A stretch of 64,000 nt of DNA, taken from an uncultured Acidobacteriota bacterium. Lineage in GTDB: Bacteria > Acidobacteriota > Terriglobia > Terriglobales > Acidobacteriaceae. Of the stretch, positions 9,124 to 18,055 are shown piece by piece. The stretch covers positions 20,991-84,990 of the forward strand of contig CAILAC010000012.1 of the NCBI GenBank assembly GCA_903832055.1. Direction: 5' to 3'. Both the position numbers and the translations under genes were made by a program. The notes beneath the pieces are model-generated. The model saw only the letters and a list, made by a program, of their open reading frames with translations, was not told where the DNA came from and did no database searches. Numbering within the stretch: position 1 is the stretch's first letter; each line of letters starts with the position of its first letter.

Positions 9124-9768
9124 TTAGTTCTTGGGGGCTGCGGGCATGGCCTTGGGAGCTGGCTTGGCTGCGGGTGCGGTTGCTGCGCCTGCGGGGGCCG
9201 CTGGGGGCGCCGGTACGCCGGACTTGGCGTTGTAGGCGCTGATGATGGGCTGGGTGATGTTGGTGGCTTCAGCGGCCCACAGAACCGGGCTCTGCTGCTG
9301 GCTCACGTCAACAACCATGGTGAAGCCCTGCTCCTGCGCGTAGCTCGAGACGACTTCGTAGACCTTGGAGGCCAGGGTGTTGTACATATCCTGGATTTCC
9401 TGCTGGAAGTCGTTCTGGGCATCTTCGGCAGAGCGCTGAAGGGTCTTGGTTTTATCGTCGATAGACTTGGTGCGGGCTGCGCTCTCGGCAGGGCTGAGTT
9501 TGTCGCCCTGTGCCTGCAACTGCTTCTTGAGGGTCTCAATTTCGTCGTTGAGCGACTTGAGCTGGGCGCGCTTGGGTTCGAACTTTTTCTGGAGATCAGA
9601 AAAATTGCGCTGTCCCTCATTGGTTTGGGCGACCGCTACCTGAAATGCAAGAACGGCAACCTTTGCCGGGATGGGAGCGACGGTAGCGGCAGGAGCCGGT
9701 GTTTGGGCAGTGGCATTCAGGGCGAGGCCTGACGCGAGCAAGGCAGCTAGGGCAAAAGTACGTTTCAT
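9124..9768 (-). CDS. skp: OmpH/Skp-family periplasmic chaperone
   Basis: Skp holds unfolded outer-membrane proteins in the periplasm and hands them to BamA. I chose the ATG at 9768 (MKRTFALAALLASG), which opens a clean signal peptide ending at ATAQ, with AAGGAG 12 bases upstream. The in-frame Met at 9834 would bury that signal. The mature protein has the OmpH order: a beta strand with KVAVLAFQVAV, a long coiled coil rich in Lys, Gln and Glu (about residues 60-135), then VVDVSQQQSPVLWAA. The last ~30 residues are a Pro/Ala tail (APAAKPAPK) not typical of E. coli Skp. It lies directly downstream of bamA, as in many Gram-negatives. Confidence 0.9.
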   Translation of the reverse strand: MKRTFALAALLASGLALNATAQTPAPAATVAPIPAKVAVLAFQVAVAQTNEGQRNFSDLQKKFEPKRAQLKSLNDEIETLKKQLQAQGDKLSPAESAARTKSIDDKTKTLQRSAEDAQNDFQQEIQDMYNTLASKVYEVVSSYAQEQGFTMVVDVSQQQSPVLWAAEATNITQPIISAYNAKSGVPAPPAAPAGAATAPAAKPAPKAMPAAPKN

Positions 9769-9941
9769 TTGAATCGGAAACTCCTTCGGTATTCCTGATG
9801 TGTGTGCCCGCATTCCTTCGGGGAAGCAAGACATTGCTTCCTGTCAATCCTCTGGAGTCTTTACGGGAATCTGCTCGGCCGGAACGACAGAAGCGGGACT
9901 GGAGTAAGACGCGGACAGAGACGTCAGCAGGAACTATCTGG

Positions 9942-9970
9942 ATTATAGGAGGCGGGGTTGGGATGGTCAA
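9942..9970 (-). promoter_or_regulatory. Sigma70-type promoter for skp
   Basis: On the minus strand, TTGACC (9970-9965) and TATAAT (9947-9942) are separated by exactly 17 bases, a near-consensus pair. Transcription would start near 9935 and give a leader of about 170 bases before the skp ATG at 9768. Thus skp need not depend on bamA transcription. Confidence 0.7.
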
Positions 9971-10077
9971 ACCTTCATGGTGTTAATTTGGTGGGAAATG
10001 CCTTGGTTTTGGCGGGATTTCACTACCTCAGAGGGATTGCAAAGGTGTCTTTTGTCTGGAATGGCGCACAAACACCG

Positions 10078-10102
10078 AGGGCCGCCCGTCGAGGGCAGCC
10101 CT
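10078..10102 (-). terminator. Possible hairpin terminator downstream of bamA
   Basis: AGGGCCGCCC (10078-10087) and GGGCAGCCCT (10093-10102) form a 10-bp stem around a 5-base loop. The single mismatch reads as a G-U pair in the minus-strand RNA. It lies 29 bases past the bamA stop. The T run after it is weak. Confidence 0.5.
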
Positions 10103-10130
10103 GGATTTTCATCGCGAATGGATGGCAGTG

Positions 10131-13097
10131 TTAGAACGTTGTGGAAACGGTCAGGCGGAATGTCTTGCGCGGTTCACGCAGTTGGTAGCGTGATCCGTAG
10201 AGTTGCAGAGCCTGATCGTAGGAGAAGTCGCCTGCGCCGCCGGCTGGGAACATCTGGCGTGTGATGAGGTTCTCGCTCTCAGCCTGGCGTGAGAGACGCA
10301 TCGGGTTAAAGGCATAGTAGACGCGGAAGGGCGCGTTGACGATCGGCATGATGACCTGCAGCTCGGCGCCGGTTGACATGCGCGGCACCCAGTTCGTGCC
10401 AGTGAGCGGGCGGATGTATGGGTTGAATTTGACCTGGAAACCACCCTCGCAGGTGCCATTGTTGTAGACCGGGCAACCATAGAGCGGCGAATTGAGTGAG
10501 GCTGCACCTTGCGGGCTCTGCTTCAACTGGTGGCTGAAGGCGGACGCGTCGATGCCAAAATCGTTGAAGATGGCAAAGGTGACGGGGCCGGCGATCGGGA
10601 TGCGGTACTCAATGTTGTTGGTGAGATTGGTATCACCGCCAACTGACACGACGCTGTAAACCGGCAGGGGAACCTGGATGCACTGATTCAACTGCGGATT
10701 GTTGGGATCGCGCGGGACGCAGCTTCCGTCTGGGTTGTTGAGGTTGAAGAGAATCTTGTTGGGGATGTAGGCCAACGGAGTGGTGCTGCGCACATCAAAG
10801 CCACGGATATCGCCTTCGCCACCGGCGTAGAAGCGGTTGGTGGGCGGCGCCACGTCTCCACCGAAGCCCTGGATGAATTTCAGTTCGGTGCGAATGCCGA
10901 GAACATTGCGGCCATTTGGATCAAAGAAGAAGTTCCGCATGGGGAAGAACTGCTTGTAGGCGAACGCCGGGAAGTAGTAGCGGACATTGCCGCCGAGACC
11001 GGCTACCTGCAGGACAGCAGAGATTTCCTTGCCGCTGCGGGGGCGCTGGGGGTTGCTGATGGTGTTGTAGGTGTAGCTGAAGGATGCCGAGCTGTTGACG
11101 ATTCCATTGAGCGCGTTCTGGCCCTGAATGCCGCTGCGGAAATTGATGGTCTGGAAGAGATTCTGCGAAGCCGTGCTGAAGGCAGAAATATTTGAGTCGG
11201 TGAGCGAATACGTGACGCCGACGCGCTGGAAGTTGTGGCGCGGCAGAGGGTAGCTCACTGAGGCGTTGAGGCCGATGGAGGAGTTGTTGTAGTTCTGCAC
11301 CAGCGATTGCTGGGCCTGGGTGAGGTTCGCGCCCTGACCACTGGTGGCCTGATAGTTCTTGGCGGCGTTGTAGTCGGTCTTGTTGTTGAAGAGCTGGAAG
11401 CCGAGGTTCAGTGGCCGATTATGGAAGTACGGCTGGGTGAAGCCAAAGAGGAACTGGCGGCTCAGATTGCCGATGTTGGCCTGTACGCTGAGTGTTTCGC
11501 CGAGACCGAGGAAGTTGTTGGTCTGGTAGTTGAGACCCAGGAATGCGCCGGAAAGGCCGGAGACGCCGCCGTTGAGGCCGATGGAGTTCTTGCCCTTTTC
11601 CTTGACCTTGAGAAGAAGGTCGACGGTTCCGTTTTCGGTATCCTGATGAGCTTCAGAGTCCTGATCGACTTTGAGGGGATCGAAGTAATCAAGCTGATTG
11701 AGACGCAGAAGGCTGTACTCCCAAAGCTGAGAGTTGTAGACCTGACCTTCTTCGAGGAGCAGTTCGCGACGGATGACGCGGTCGCGGGTCAGGGTGTTGC
11801 CCTGGATCTCGATGCGTGAAACGTAGAAGGGCTTGCCTTCGTCGATGTCGATGTTGAAAGCGACGGTCTTTTTGGCTTCGTCAAAGCTGGGCTTGGGGAT
11901 GGCGCCGAAGTTGATGTAGCCGAGCTGACCGTAAGCCTTCTTGAGGGATTCCATGCCCTTGCCGATGAGCGTGGCATTGAAGTAGTCGCCATCCTTCATG
12001 TTGAAGGTGCCGCGGAGGGCGCGGACATTGTTGACAGCCTTGTTGCCAGTAAATGTGATGGCGCTGAGGCGATAGCGTTCGCCTTCTTCAATCGGCATCA
12101 GGACGTCAATGCGCTTGCCCTTGTTTGGGCGGAAGGTAATGAGATTGAGGCCGCCTTCGTCGCGAATCTGGGTGCGAGGTTCTTCGACAGCGGCGTTGTA
12201 ATAGCCCTTGTCGCGGTAGGCCTGGCGAACGCGCTCGGCGTCTTCTTCAAGCTTGGAGCTGTCAAATGTCTTCGCAAAGAGATTTTCGAGGATTAGCGAG
12301 TAGGGAATGCCGATGGGGCGCAGGTTCTTCATCGCCCGACGGAGAACGAGGCTGCTCTGGTGCTCATTTCCGACGAACTTGATCTGGCCAACTTTGACCG
12401 TCGGACCCTCTTTGATATTGAAGTTGACCTGCACGGAAGCGGGCGGAATGGTCTTGACTTCAGTCTTGATGGTGGCAAACTGGTGGCCGTGCTCGGCGAG
12501 GAGCTCTTTGAGCACTGTTTCAGCGCGCTTGATCTTGGTTGGGTCGTACTGGCTCTCAACGGAGAGCGGAACCTTGGCCTTCTTGAACCGGTCAAGGACA
12601 TCGGACTGGGAGACGGCGTTGAGGCCCTTGTAGTTGATTTCGCGAATGTTGGGGCGCTCGCGGAGGTAAATGTTGAGAATGACGCCCTTTTCTGAATCTT
12701 CGCGCTCAATGCGGAGATCGTCGAAATAGCCTGTGTTCCAGAGGGAATTGAAGTCGCGCTCGATGGAGACCGGGTCATAGACATCGCCGGGGTGCGTGAA
12801 AAGCCGGGCGAGAACAGTTTCCTTCGGAATACGGCGGTTACCGATAACGCGGATCTGTTCAACGGTGAGCGATTGGGCAATGGCAGATGCAGCAAAACCA
12901 GCCAGCAAAAGCAGCGCCAACAGTGTCCTGCAAAGGGATCCTGAGGCAAAGCCGGTTTGAGGCCTGGACGGAATGCCAGCCTGGCGGCAATTTTGGATGT
13001 ACCCGGACTTCACCGGGGCTGAACCCTGCGGCGAACAACTGGACTGACGCGATGCCTGAGACGGCGCATGGATCGACTTGACGGGAAAGATAAGCAC
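10131..13097 (-). CDS. bamA: Outer membrane protein assembly factor BamA
   Basis: BamA is the Omp85 core of the machine that folds beta-barrel proteins into the outer membrane. Five POTRA-like repeats follow a signal segment ending ASAIAQS, beginning VEQIRVIGNRRIPKE. The C-terminal ~450 residues form the barrel and include the loop-6 motif YAGGEGDIRGFD. The protein ends in Phe (STTF), the usual barrel signal. The start is unresolved. The frame is open to a GTG at 13232, but a good promoter at 13182-13211 lies inside that extension, so I place the start at the GTG at 13097. Even that leaves about 50 residues before the signal peptide. Confidence 0.93.
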   Translation of the reverse strand: MLIFPVKSIHAPSQASRQSSCSPQGSAPVKSGYIQNCRQAGIPSRPQTGFASGSLCRTLLALLLLAGFAASAIAQSLTVEQIRVIGNRRIPKETVLARLFTHPGDVYDPVSIERDFNSLWNTGYFDDLRIEREDSEKGVILNIYLRERPNIREINYKGLNAVSQSDVLDRFKKAKVPLSVESQYDPTKIKRAETVLKELLAEHGHQFATIKTEVKTIPPASVQVNFNIKEGPTVKVGQIKFVGNEHQSSLVLRRAMKNLRPIGIPYSLILENLFAKTFDSSKLEEDAERVRQAYRDKGYYNAAVEEPRTQIRDEGGLNLITFRPNKGKRIDVLMPIEEGERYRLSAITFTGNKAVNNVRALRGTFNMKDGDYFNATLIGKGMESLKKAYGQLGYINFGAIPKPSFDEAKKTVAFNIDIDEGKPFYVSRIEIQGNTLTRDRVIRRELLLEEGQVYNSQLWEYSLLRLNQLDYFDPLKVDQDSEAHQDTENGTVDLLLKVKEKGKNSIGLNGGVSGLSGAFLGLNYQTNNFLGLGETLSVQANIGNLSRQFLFGFTQPYFHNRPLNLGFQLFNNKTDYNAAKNYQATSGQGANLTQAQQSLVQNYNNSSIGLNASVSYPLPRHNFQRVGVTYSLTDSNISAFSTASQNLFQTINFRSGIQGQNALNGIVNSSASFSYTYNTISNPQRPRSGKEISAVLQVAGLGGNVRYYFPAFAYKQFFPMRNFFFDPNGRNVLGIRTELKFIQGFGGDVAPPTNRFYAGGEGDIRGFDVRSTTPLAYIPNKILFNLNNPDGSCVPRDPNNPQLNQCIQVPLPVYSVVSVGGDTNLTNNIEYRIPIAGPVTFAIFNDFGIDASAFSHQLKQSPQGAASLNSPLYGCPVYNNGTCEGGFQVKFNPYIRPLTGTNWVPRMSTGAELQVIMPIVNAPFRVYYAFNPMRLSRQAESENLITRQMFPAGGAGDFSYDQALQLYGSRYQLREPRKTFRLTVSTTF

Positions 13098-13181
13098 ACC
13101 CTCACAACTCTGAAAAAATCGTTTCCTGATCCGGTTCCTGATCCGGGTTCCTGCTTTGGCTTCGCAATCGGCGAAAGACTG

Positions 13182-13211
13182 ATTATATTGGACCGAACCA
13201 GCCTGACCCAA
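13182..13211 (-). promoter_or_regulatory. Promoter for bamA
   Basis: On the minus strand a perfect TATAAT (13187-13182) is preceded by TTGGGT (13211-13206) at 18 bases. Transcription from about 13175 would exclude the GTG at 13232 as the bamA start. It overlaps the spacer just after the CPXCG gene stop at 13236. Confidence 0.6.
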
Positions 13212-13235
13212 ATTTGGGTTGGCGTGGGGCACGAT

Positions 13236-13433
13236 TCAACTCTCGAGCTCCGACTCGATTTGATACGCATCCTGACGTTTGTCCCACGTAATGCTTAGGA
13301 CATTTGGCTTGCAACAGACCTGGCAATCTTCCACATAGCTCTGACGACGACCCGCGGATGGATCGACGCTGGTCTCGTTCCACTCTCCACAGCCAGCGCA
13401 AAGAAAGCCAGTTTCATCCAAAGTGTTTGTCAT
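13236..13433 (-). CDS. CPXCG-motif cysteine-rich protein
   Basis: This 65-residue cytoplasmic protein starts at MTNTLDETG with AGGAGA seven to eight bases upstream. It carries LCAGCGEW, then TSVDPSAGRRQSYVEDC, QVCCKPN and a final hydrophobic strand. VDPSAG, YVEDCQVCC and the following Pro match the small Cys_rich_CPXG family (Pfam PF14255), in which the first motif is normally CPxCG. Here Pro is replaced by Ala (CAGCG). The paired cysteines suggest one bound zinc. The cellular role of the family is unknown. Its stop lies just upstream of the bamA promoter. Confidence 0.85.
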   Translation of the reverse strand: MTNTLDETGFLCAGCGEWNETSVDPSAGRRQSYVEDCQVCCKPNVLSITWDKRQDAYQIESELES

Positions 13434-13563
13434 GCAGAAATCTCCTGCCTGCCGCTTCCAGTCTATCGGAAGCGAACCCGATTCGCCTTGCATTGCTGCG
13501 TCAAAGGGAAGGTCGGCTGCATCTTTTTAGACGTAGGATTCACAATCTAGTGAGGTATGCTGC

Positions 13564-14070
13564 ATGACTGATGCAATCCGGCCGGTTGTTGGACCGGGCT
13601 TTTACGACTTTTCTGCTCTATCCATTGATGGGCACGAGGTGCCGCTGGCGCAGTACCGGGGCAAGGTAGTGCTGATCGTGAACACAGCAAGCAAATGTGG
13701 CTACACGCCGCAATATGCCGGGCTTGAGACCCTTTACGAGCAATATAAGGACCGCGGGCTGGTGGTTCTGGGATTTCCGTGCAACCAGTTTGGAGCCCAG
13801 GAGCCTGGAGGCGAGGCGGAGATCGCACAGTTTTGCGAGCTTAATTTTGGGGTCAGATTCCCCATTTTTGCCAAAGTCGACGTAAACGGTCAGGATGCTC
13901 ATCCGCTTTTCAAATTTCTCAAGAGCGAAAAGGCAGGAATCTTTGGGACGGAAGCGATCAAATGGAATTTCACAAAATTTCTGATTGATCGCGCCGGCAA
14001 CGTTGTGGGGCGATTTGCCCCAGCCACGGCACCTGCAGACCTTGGCGCGGCAATCGACAAACTCCTTTAG
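13564..14070 (+). CDS. Glutathione peroxidase-family thiol peroxidase
   Basis: The 168-residue protein belongs to the GPx family, which in bacteria usually works as a thioredoxin-dependent peroxidase (BtuE-like). The peroxidatic Cys45 is in [12 protein letters not shown], the second conserved block is [13 protein letters not shown] (Gln79 of the catalytic set, with Cys73), and [12 protein letters not shown] gives the Trp and Asn. There is no selenocysteine and no signal peptide, so it is cytoplasmic. It is transcribed alone, divergent from the CPXCG gene. Confidence 0.95.
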   Translation: MTDAIRPVVGPGFYDFSALSIDGHEVPLAQYRGKVVLIVNTASKCGYTPQYAGLETLYEQYKDRGLVVLGFPCNQFGAQEPGGEAEIAQFCELNFGVRFPIFAKVDVNGQDAHPLFKFLKSEKAGIFGTEAIKWNFTKFLIDRAGNVVGRFAPATAPADLGAAIDKLL

Positions 14071-14127
14071 AAGTTGCGTCATGCCTGGCCACTTTGGCTA
14101 AGGTGTCCCACGCCCCAGCGAGACAGC

Positions 14128-14955
14128 TCAGCCGAAGCGATAGGCAGAGATGACAGCGTGCAGGGGCGCGTCGTTGAGCACTTGAATACCCGGGTCTGGT
14201 CCGGCAGCACCGGCAGCAACCATCAGCGGGATGAGGTGCTCCTCGCGGGGGTGGGCGAAACGGCCACCGGGCGCGGTAGACCACTCCTCCAGGAGCGCTT
14301 TTCTTGTGGCTGCAGGTGCCTTGACGGTGTGGGTTAACCAGCTGTCAAAAGCGCGGGAACGGGCCTCGGTATCCGGCTGGCCAAATCCTCGCATGTTGTG
14401 GAAGCTCATGCCGCTGCCGATAATCAGCACTCCTTCGTCGCGCAGGGGAGCCAGCGCTGCGCCCGCGGCGAGATGGAGAGCTGGGTCGAGCGAATGGGCG
14501 AGGGAAAGCGTCACGACAGGAATCTCGGCCGCAGGGAACGCCACTTTCAAAGGAATGAAGACGCCGTGGTCATAGCCTCGGCTGGAGGTCGTGGCCGGCA
14601 ACCCGGCACTGCGCAGAAGCTCGACCACCCGCGCCGCCAGTTCCGGATTGCCGGGGGCGGGCCACGTCAGGCGGTAGGTGGATTCGGGAAAGCCTGAGTA
14701 GTCAAAGATCAGTTCAGGCCGTGCGGCCGTGCTTGCCGTAAAGACGGGCTCCTCCCAATGTCCGCTGATGACCAGCAATGCGGTGGGCGGCGCGGGCAGA
14801 GTCTCGGCGATGCCGGCGAGGAAGTCTCTGGTTTTATCCCAGGTATCCGCAGGCCCCCAGTTCCAATCCATAAAGAAGCATGGTCCGGCCCCGTGGGGAA
14901 GAAAAAAGACCGGCTGGCGGAGCTCACTGGCTTTGGCGGACGGGCGGGTTTCCAT
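14128..14955 (-). CDS. Class III extradiol dioxygenase (DODA / YgiD-like)
   Basis: The 275-residue protein has the LigB-type fold of the 4,5-DOPA dioxygenase family. Candidate metal ligands are all present: His21 in FLPHGAG, His66 in ISGHWEEP, His130 in GYDHGVFIPL, and His235/His240 in FAHPREEHLIPL. Bacterial members cleave catechol-type rings with Fe(II) or Zn(II). The true substrate here cannot be read from sequence. The ATG at 14955 has GGAG about 11 bases upstream. It converges on the glutathione peroxidase with 57 bases between the stops. Confidence 0.9.
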   Translation of the reverse strand: METRPSAKASELRQPVFFLPHGAGPCFFMDWNWGPADTWDKTRDFLAGIAETLPAPPTALLVISGHWEEPVFTASTAARPELIFDYSGFPESTYRLTWPAPGNPELAARVVELLRSAGLPATTSSRGYDHGVFIPLKVAFPAAEIPVVTLSLAHSLDPALHLAAGAALAPLRDEGVLIIGSGMSFHNMRGFGQPDTEARSRAFDSWLTHTVKAPAATRKALLEEWSTAPGGRFAHPREEHLIPLMVAAGAAGPDPGIQVLNDAPLHAVISAYRFG

Positions 14956-15245
14956 TTTAGGGGATCTCCTTGAAATGCCCGGTTCAGGCTTGCTGCAAGC
15001 TCTCCGGGAATTTAGTCGTTATAACAACTATTTCTTGGATGTGCCGGAATCGGTAAAGTTGCAAATCCTGCGCGCTTTGCGCATTGCCAGATTCAGTGCA
15101 ACTTGTGCGGGTCACAGGGGGTTACCTGCATGGTTTCGGTATTGGAAATTCCCGAGCAGCTTGTCTGCTTGCTGGCCTATACTTTGGCTAGCCGACTGGC
15201 AGGGTAGTTTTTGGCTGCTGCACCAATTATGTTTCGGAGGCTGGA

Positions 15246-15797
15246 ATGGCCGCTCAATCCGCTCAGAAGCGCGTGCCGTCGGCGACCGACATTCCCGACC
15301 GCCTCTATTTTCGGATTGGGGATGTGGCTCGGATCTGCGACGTGGAAACGCACGTTCTGCGTTTTTGGGAGACACAATTCCCAAACCTGAAGCCAAACAA
15401 GGGCGGCACAGGCCAACGGCTGTACAAACGCCGTGAAGTCGAGTTGGCCCTGCGGATCAAGCAGCTTGTGCATGAGGAAGGCTACACGCTGGCTGGCGCT
15501 CGACAGGCGATGGAGGGTGCTCAGCGTCCTCGATTGACCCAAAGTGGCACAACAGGCGCGGGCAAGGCTCAGAGCAAGACCCCGGGTACGAGCCTGAAGG
15601 CAGGTCAGGGGCAACTCTCGCTCAGCAACGATCTGGCGCAGAAGAGGTTAGACTCGGCGACGGCGGTGATTGGGCAGATTCGCGCTGAATTGCGAGATTT
15701 AGCTCACCAATTGGCCGTGCAGGAACCTACGGTGCACCGCCGGCGGAGCCGTTTGACTGCATTCAAGGCCCCGGTGGAACCGCTTTTTCCCCTGTAG
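15246..15797 (+). CDS. MerR-family transcriptional regulator
   Basis: The 183-residue protein starts six bases after a GGAGG. Residues ~20-90 form the MerR winged helix: YFRIGDVARICDVETHVLRFWE, then the QRLYKRREVELALRI strand-turn-helix and a long helix with EGYTLAGARQAM. No Cys cluster for metal or redox sensing is seen. The C-terminal half is a Gly/Ser/Thr linker plus a short coiled segment (LRDLAHQLAVQE) and an Arg-rich end. This short single-domain form is common in Acidobacteriota. No co-directional partner gene is adjacent and its targets are unknown. Confidence 0.88.
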   Translation: MAAQSAQKRVPSATDIPDRLYFRIGDVARICDVETHVLRFWETQFPNLKPNKGGTGQRLYKRREVELALRIKQLVHEEGYTLAGARQAMEGAQRPRLTQSGTTGAGKAQSKTPGTSLKAGQGQLSLSNDLAQKRLDSATAVIGQIRAELRDLAHQLAVQEPTVHRRRSRLTAFKAPVEPLFPL

Positions 15798-16068
15798 TGA
15801 TCAGATAGAGCCACTGAGGCTTTGAGCCCTTGAACGCAGGGACTGCAGCTTTTTATCTTTTTTACCAGATTCACTTGCGCTCAACTTCAGTAACCGAGTA
15901 TCGTTACACTTCAGTAATGTTACCGTCCTGCCAAGCTGGCTGGCTTTGACAGCATTGAAACTTTTCTGTGCTAGTGTTTAGTTCAGGAATTTCCGCTGAA
16001 TGGCAGAACAACGCCGTTTTGAACGGTCGCACATGAGTTAGAGAACTAGTTGAAGAACAGGATTTCCT

Positions 16069-16308
16069 ATGAATTGCCCTTACTGCGGAACCCCAAAATT
16101 CCGGACATCGCGGTTGCGTTTTGCTGATATTCCTCGCCTTGCTCTTTTGCAATTCCCTGTTCGCTGCCGGCTTTGCCGCGAACGGTTTTCAGTTGGGATT
16201 TCCCTTGCGCTGCATTTACTCCAGGCTCAGCGAGTGCGCGAGGATGAGGAAGCCGCATTACGCCGCGAGAAATACAAAAGCAAGGATCAGACCGAGCATC
16301 CTGTCTAG
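16069..16308 (+). CDS. Small zinc-ribbon-like hypothetical protein
   Basis: The 79-residue protein opens with MNCPYCGTPKFRTSRLR and has a second pair at CRLCRERF (about residues 33-40). The CxxC-x~27-CxxC spacing is typical of a zinc ribbon. A hydrophobic stretch (ISLALHLLQAQ) and a charged tail (EDEEAALRREKYK) follow. The ATG has AGGA eight bases upstream. I do not recognise a named family and propose no function beyond zinc binding. No neighbour shares its strand closely enough to suggest an operon. Confidence 0.6.
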   Translation: MNCPYCGTPKFRTSRLRFADIPRLALLQFPVRCRLCRERFSVGISLALHLLQAQRVREDEEAALRREKYKSKDQTEHPV

Positions 16309-16949
16309 AGTTGTGTGGCTTTGTCGAGCAGAAGCGATCGATCAAAGCGGTCTGGACAGCGGTAAGCTCTGCGGATTTGACCCACTTATCCGGCAGAGAG
16401 CAAAAGCGCAAAGTGAATTATCAGGATTGGCCTGGGGCCAGTGAAACCTCTTCCTGCCTTGAATTGATTTTCGGTCACGCACCCTCGCCTTTTGCGTACA
16501 TTTCATTTCGAGTGGCTTGTGTATACACGGTAAGAAAATAGAGAACTCCGGCGACCCACAAAGGGGAGATAAATCATGTTATCCACTCAACGCCTGGTTT
16601 CAAGATCGGAAAACGGGGTTGCCTGAGGTCCGACTAACTAAGATAGGCCAGAGCATACGACGCACATTTCTGGAAGGTACAGCAGAAGGATTTTTACTTC
16701 CACTCCGGAAGGACCAATTAAAACCATGGTCCATCTCGACTCACTGACAACGGATTTCCTTTGGAGCAGGTATTTCGAAAAGGCAGCCAGCCAGGCTTTC
16801 GACGCTTCCGGCAAGAGCTCCGTTTCCCAAGCCGGAAGTAGTTCCGTTCTGCGCTCGAGCCGCTCCGCTTAAGTAAGTGAATAAACAGAAAGATATCTCT
16901 CCACTCGCCATGCAAATAGGCGATTTTCTTCTGTATTCTTTGTATACCA
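16309..16949. other. 641-base spacer without a convincing gene
   Basis: Only short frames with poor composition are found. Visible details are a 10-bp palindrome GTGTATACAC (16519-16528), an isolated TTATCCACT (one base off a DnaA box, 16579-16587), and AT-rich sequence in the last ~60 bases before the LacI gene, with TATTCT at 16934-16939. The spacer probably holds the LacI promoter. Confidence 0.5.
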
Positions 16950-17981
16950 ATGAAAAGAAATGCCCACCCAACACTGACCGAAGTTGCGCGCAAAGCTGGA
17001 GTCGGCACCACGACGGTTTCGCGCGTGATCAATGGCGGAGAGCGGGTAAGTCCGGCGACTCTTGCGCATGTCCTCAGCGTTATCGAAACGCTGGGCTACA
17101 TGCCCAATGAAGCGGCGCGCACCCTCAAGGGACATCGCACCAAAACCATTGGCCTGGTTGTTCCCAGCATTGCTGATCCTTTCTTTTCCAGTTGCGCAGA
17201 AGCAGCCCAGGCTGTTGCTCGTGCAAACGACTCCCTGCTCATTGTCACCACGACACAGAATGATCCAGCAATTGAGATAGAAAGCATCAAAGTCCTCATC
17301 CGCCACCGTACCGATGGTCTGCTGATCGCCCCCGCCGACTCCAAAGGCAGCGCGCTCCGTGACCTGCTTCATCGCACTGTTATTCCTGTCGTCACGATTG
17401 ATCGACCCATTGAAAACTCATCACGTGGCTGCGTAGTGGCGGATAATTTCAAAGGCGCAAAAGCCGGCACAGATCACCTCATTGAACACGGATACAAGAG
17501 GATTGCCTGCCTTACGGGTGAACCATCCCTCTACACAATTGGTGAGCGCATCAAGGGATACAAGAAAGCAGTGGAAGGGGCTGGCCTGACTCCGATCCTC
17601 GATACCTCGGTTACGGACTACAAGTCTGCCGAGTTGGTGATTCGAAGATTGCTTGCGGGTCCGAATCCGCCTGATGCAATCTTCGCGCTCAAGAACAGCA
17701 CGACCATCCACACCTTTGAGGTTCTGCAAAAGCTCAATGTCGCAGTGCCGCAAACTGTCGCCCTTCTCGGATTTGACGACTTTGAATTAGCCTCGACTGT
17801 AAGGCCATCCATCAGCGTCATCGAGCAGCCTGTCGAAAACATGGCGCGCATCGCTGCCGAGCAACTCTTCAGCCAATTTCTTGGCACCAATGGAGCTACA
17901 CCGGAGCGCTCCAAATTGGGCGAGGTAGTCAAGCTGGAAACTCGTTTGATTCGCCGCAGTTCCTGTGGCTGCGGGGCCTGA
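16950..17981 (+). CDS. LacI-family transcriptional regulator
   Basis: The 343-residue protein has a LacI helix-turn-helix at residues ~8-55 (TLTEVARKAGVGTTTVSRVI), with the hinge motif NEAARTLKGHRTKTIGLVVP. The periplasmic-binding-like effector domain follows, with ADPFFSS, TDGLLIAP, TIDRPIE, GYKRIACL and LLGFDDFELA. The C-terminus ends in an unusual Cys pair (SSCGCGA). It converges on the GH38 mannosidase. Palindromic LacI-type sites are found at 21472-21485 and 27480-27514, upstream of the mannosidase and the Oar receptor, so it is likely the local repressor. Its inducer is probably a mannoside, but this is inference from context. Confidence 0.93.
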   Translation: MKRNAHPTLTEVARKAGVGTTTVSRVINGGERVSPATLAHVLSVIETLGYMPNEAARTLKGHRTKTIGLVVPSIADPFFSSCAEAAQAVARANDSLLIVTTTQNDPAIEIESIKVLIRHRTDGLLIAPADSKGSALRDLLHRTVIPVVTIDRPIENSSRGCVVADNFKGAKAGTDHLIEHGYKRIACLTGEPSLYTIGERIKGYKKAVEGAGLTPILDTSVTDYKSAELVIRRLLAGPNPPDAIFALKNSTTIHTFEVLQKLNVAVPQTVALLGFDDFELASTVRPSISVIEQPVENMARIAAEQLFSQFLGTNGATPERSKLGEVVKLETRLIRRSSCGCGA

Positions 17982-17999
17982 GAACGGCTATCTGCTAAC

Positions 18000-18041
18000 A
18001 AAACAGCCGGCCTCGGGAGTTACCCCAAGGCCGGCTGTTTT
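18000..18041. terminator. Bidirectional rho-independent terminator
   Basis: A 14-bp perfect stem AAAACAGCCGGCCT/AGGCCGGCTGTTTT (18000-18013/18028-18041) has an inner GGG/CCC pair and A/T runs on both flanks. It lies between the convergent LacI and mannosidase genes and can serve both strands. Confidence 0.9.
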
Positions 18042-18055
18042 GCGTTGAGCCATTG

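Noticed and set aside
16311..16747. Two short frames (76 codons each) before the LacI gene
   Set aside because: Neither has a plausible start or family pattern; both lie in a promoter spacer.
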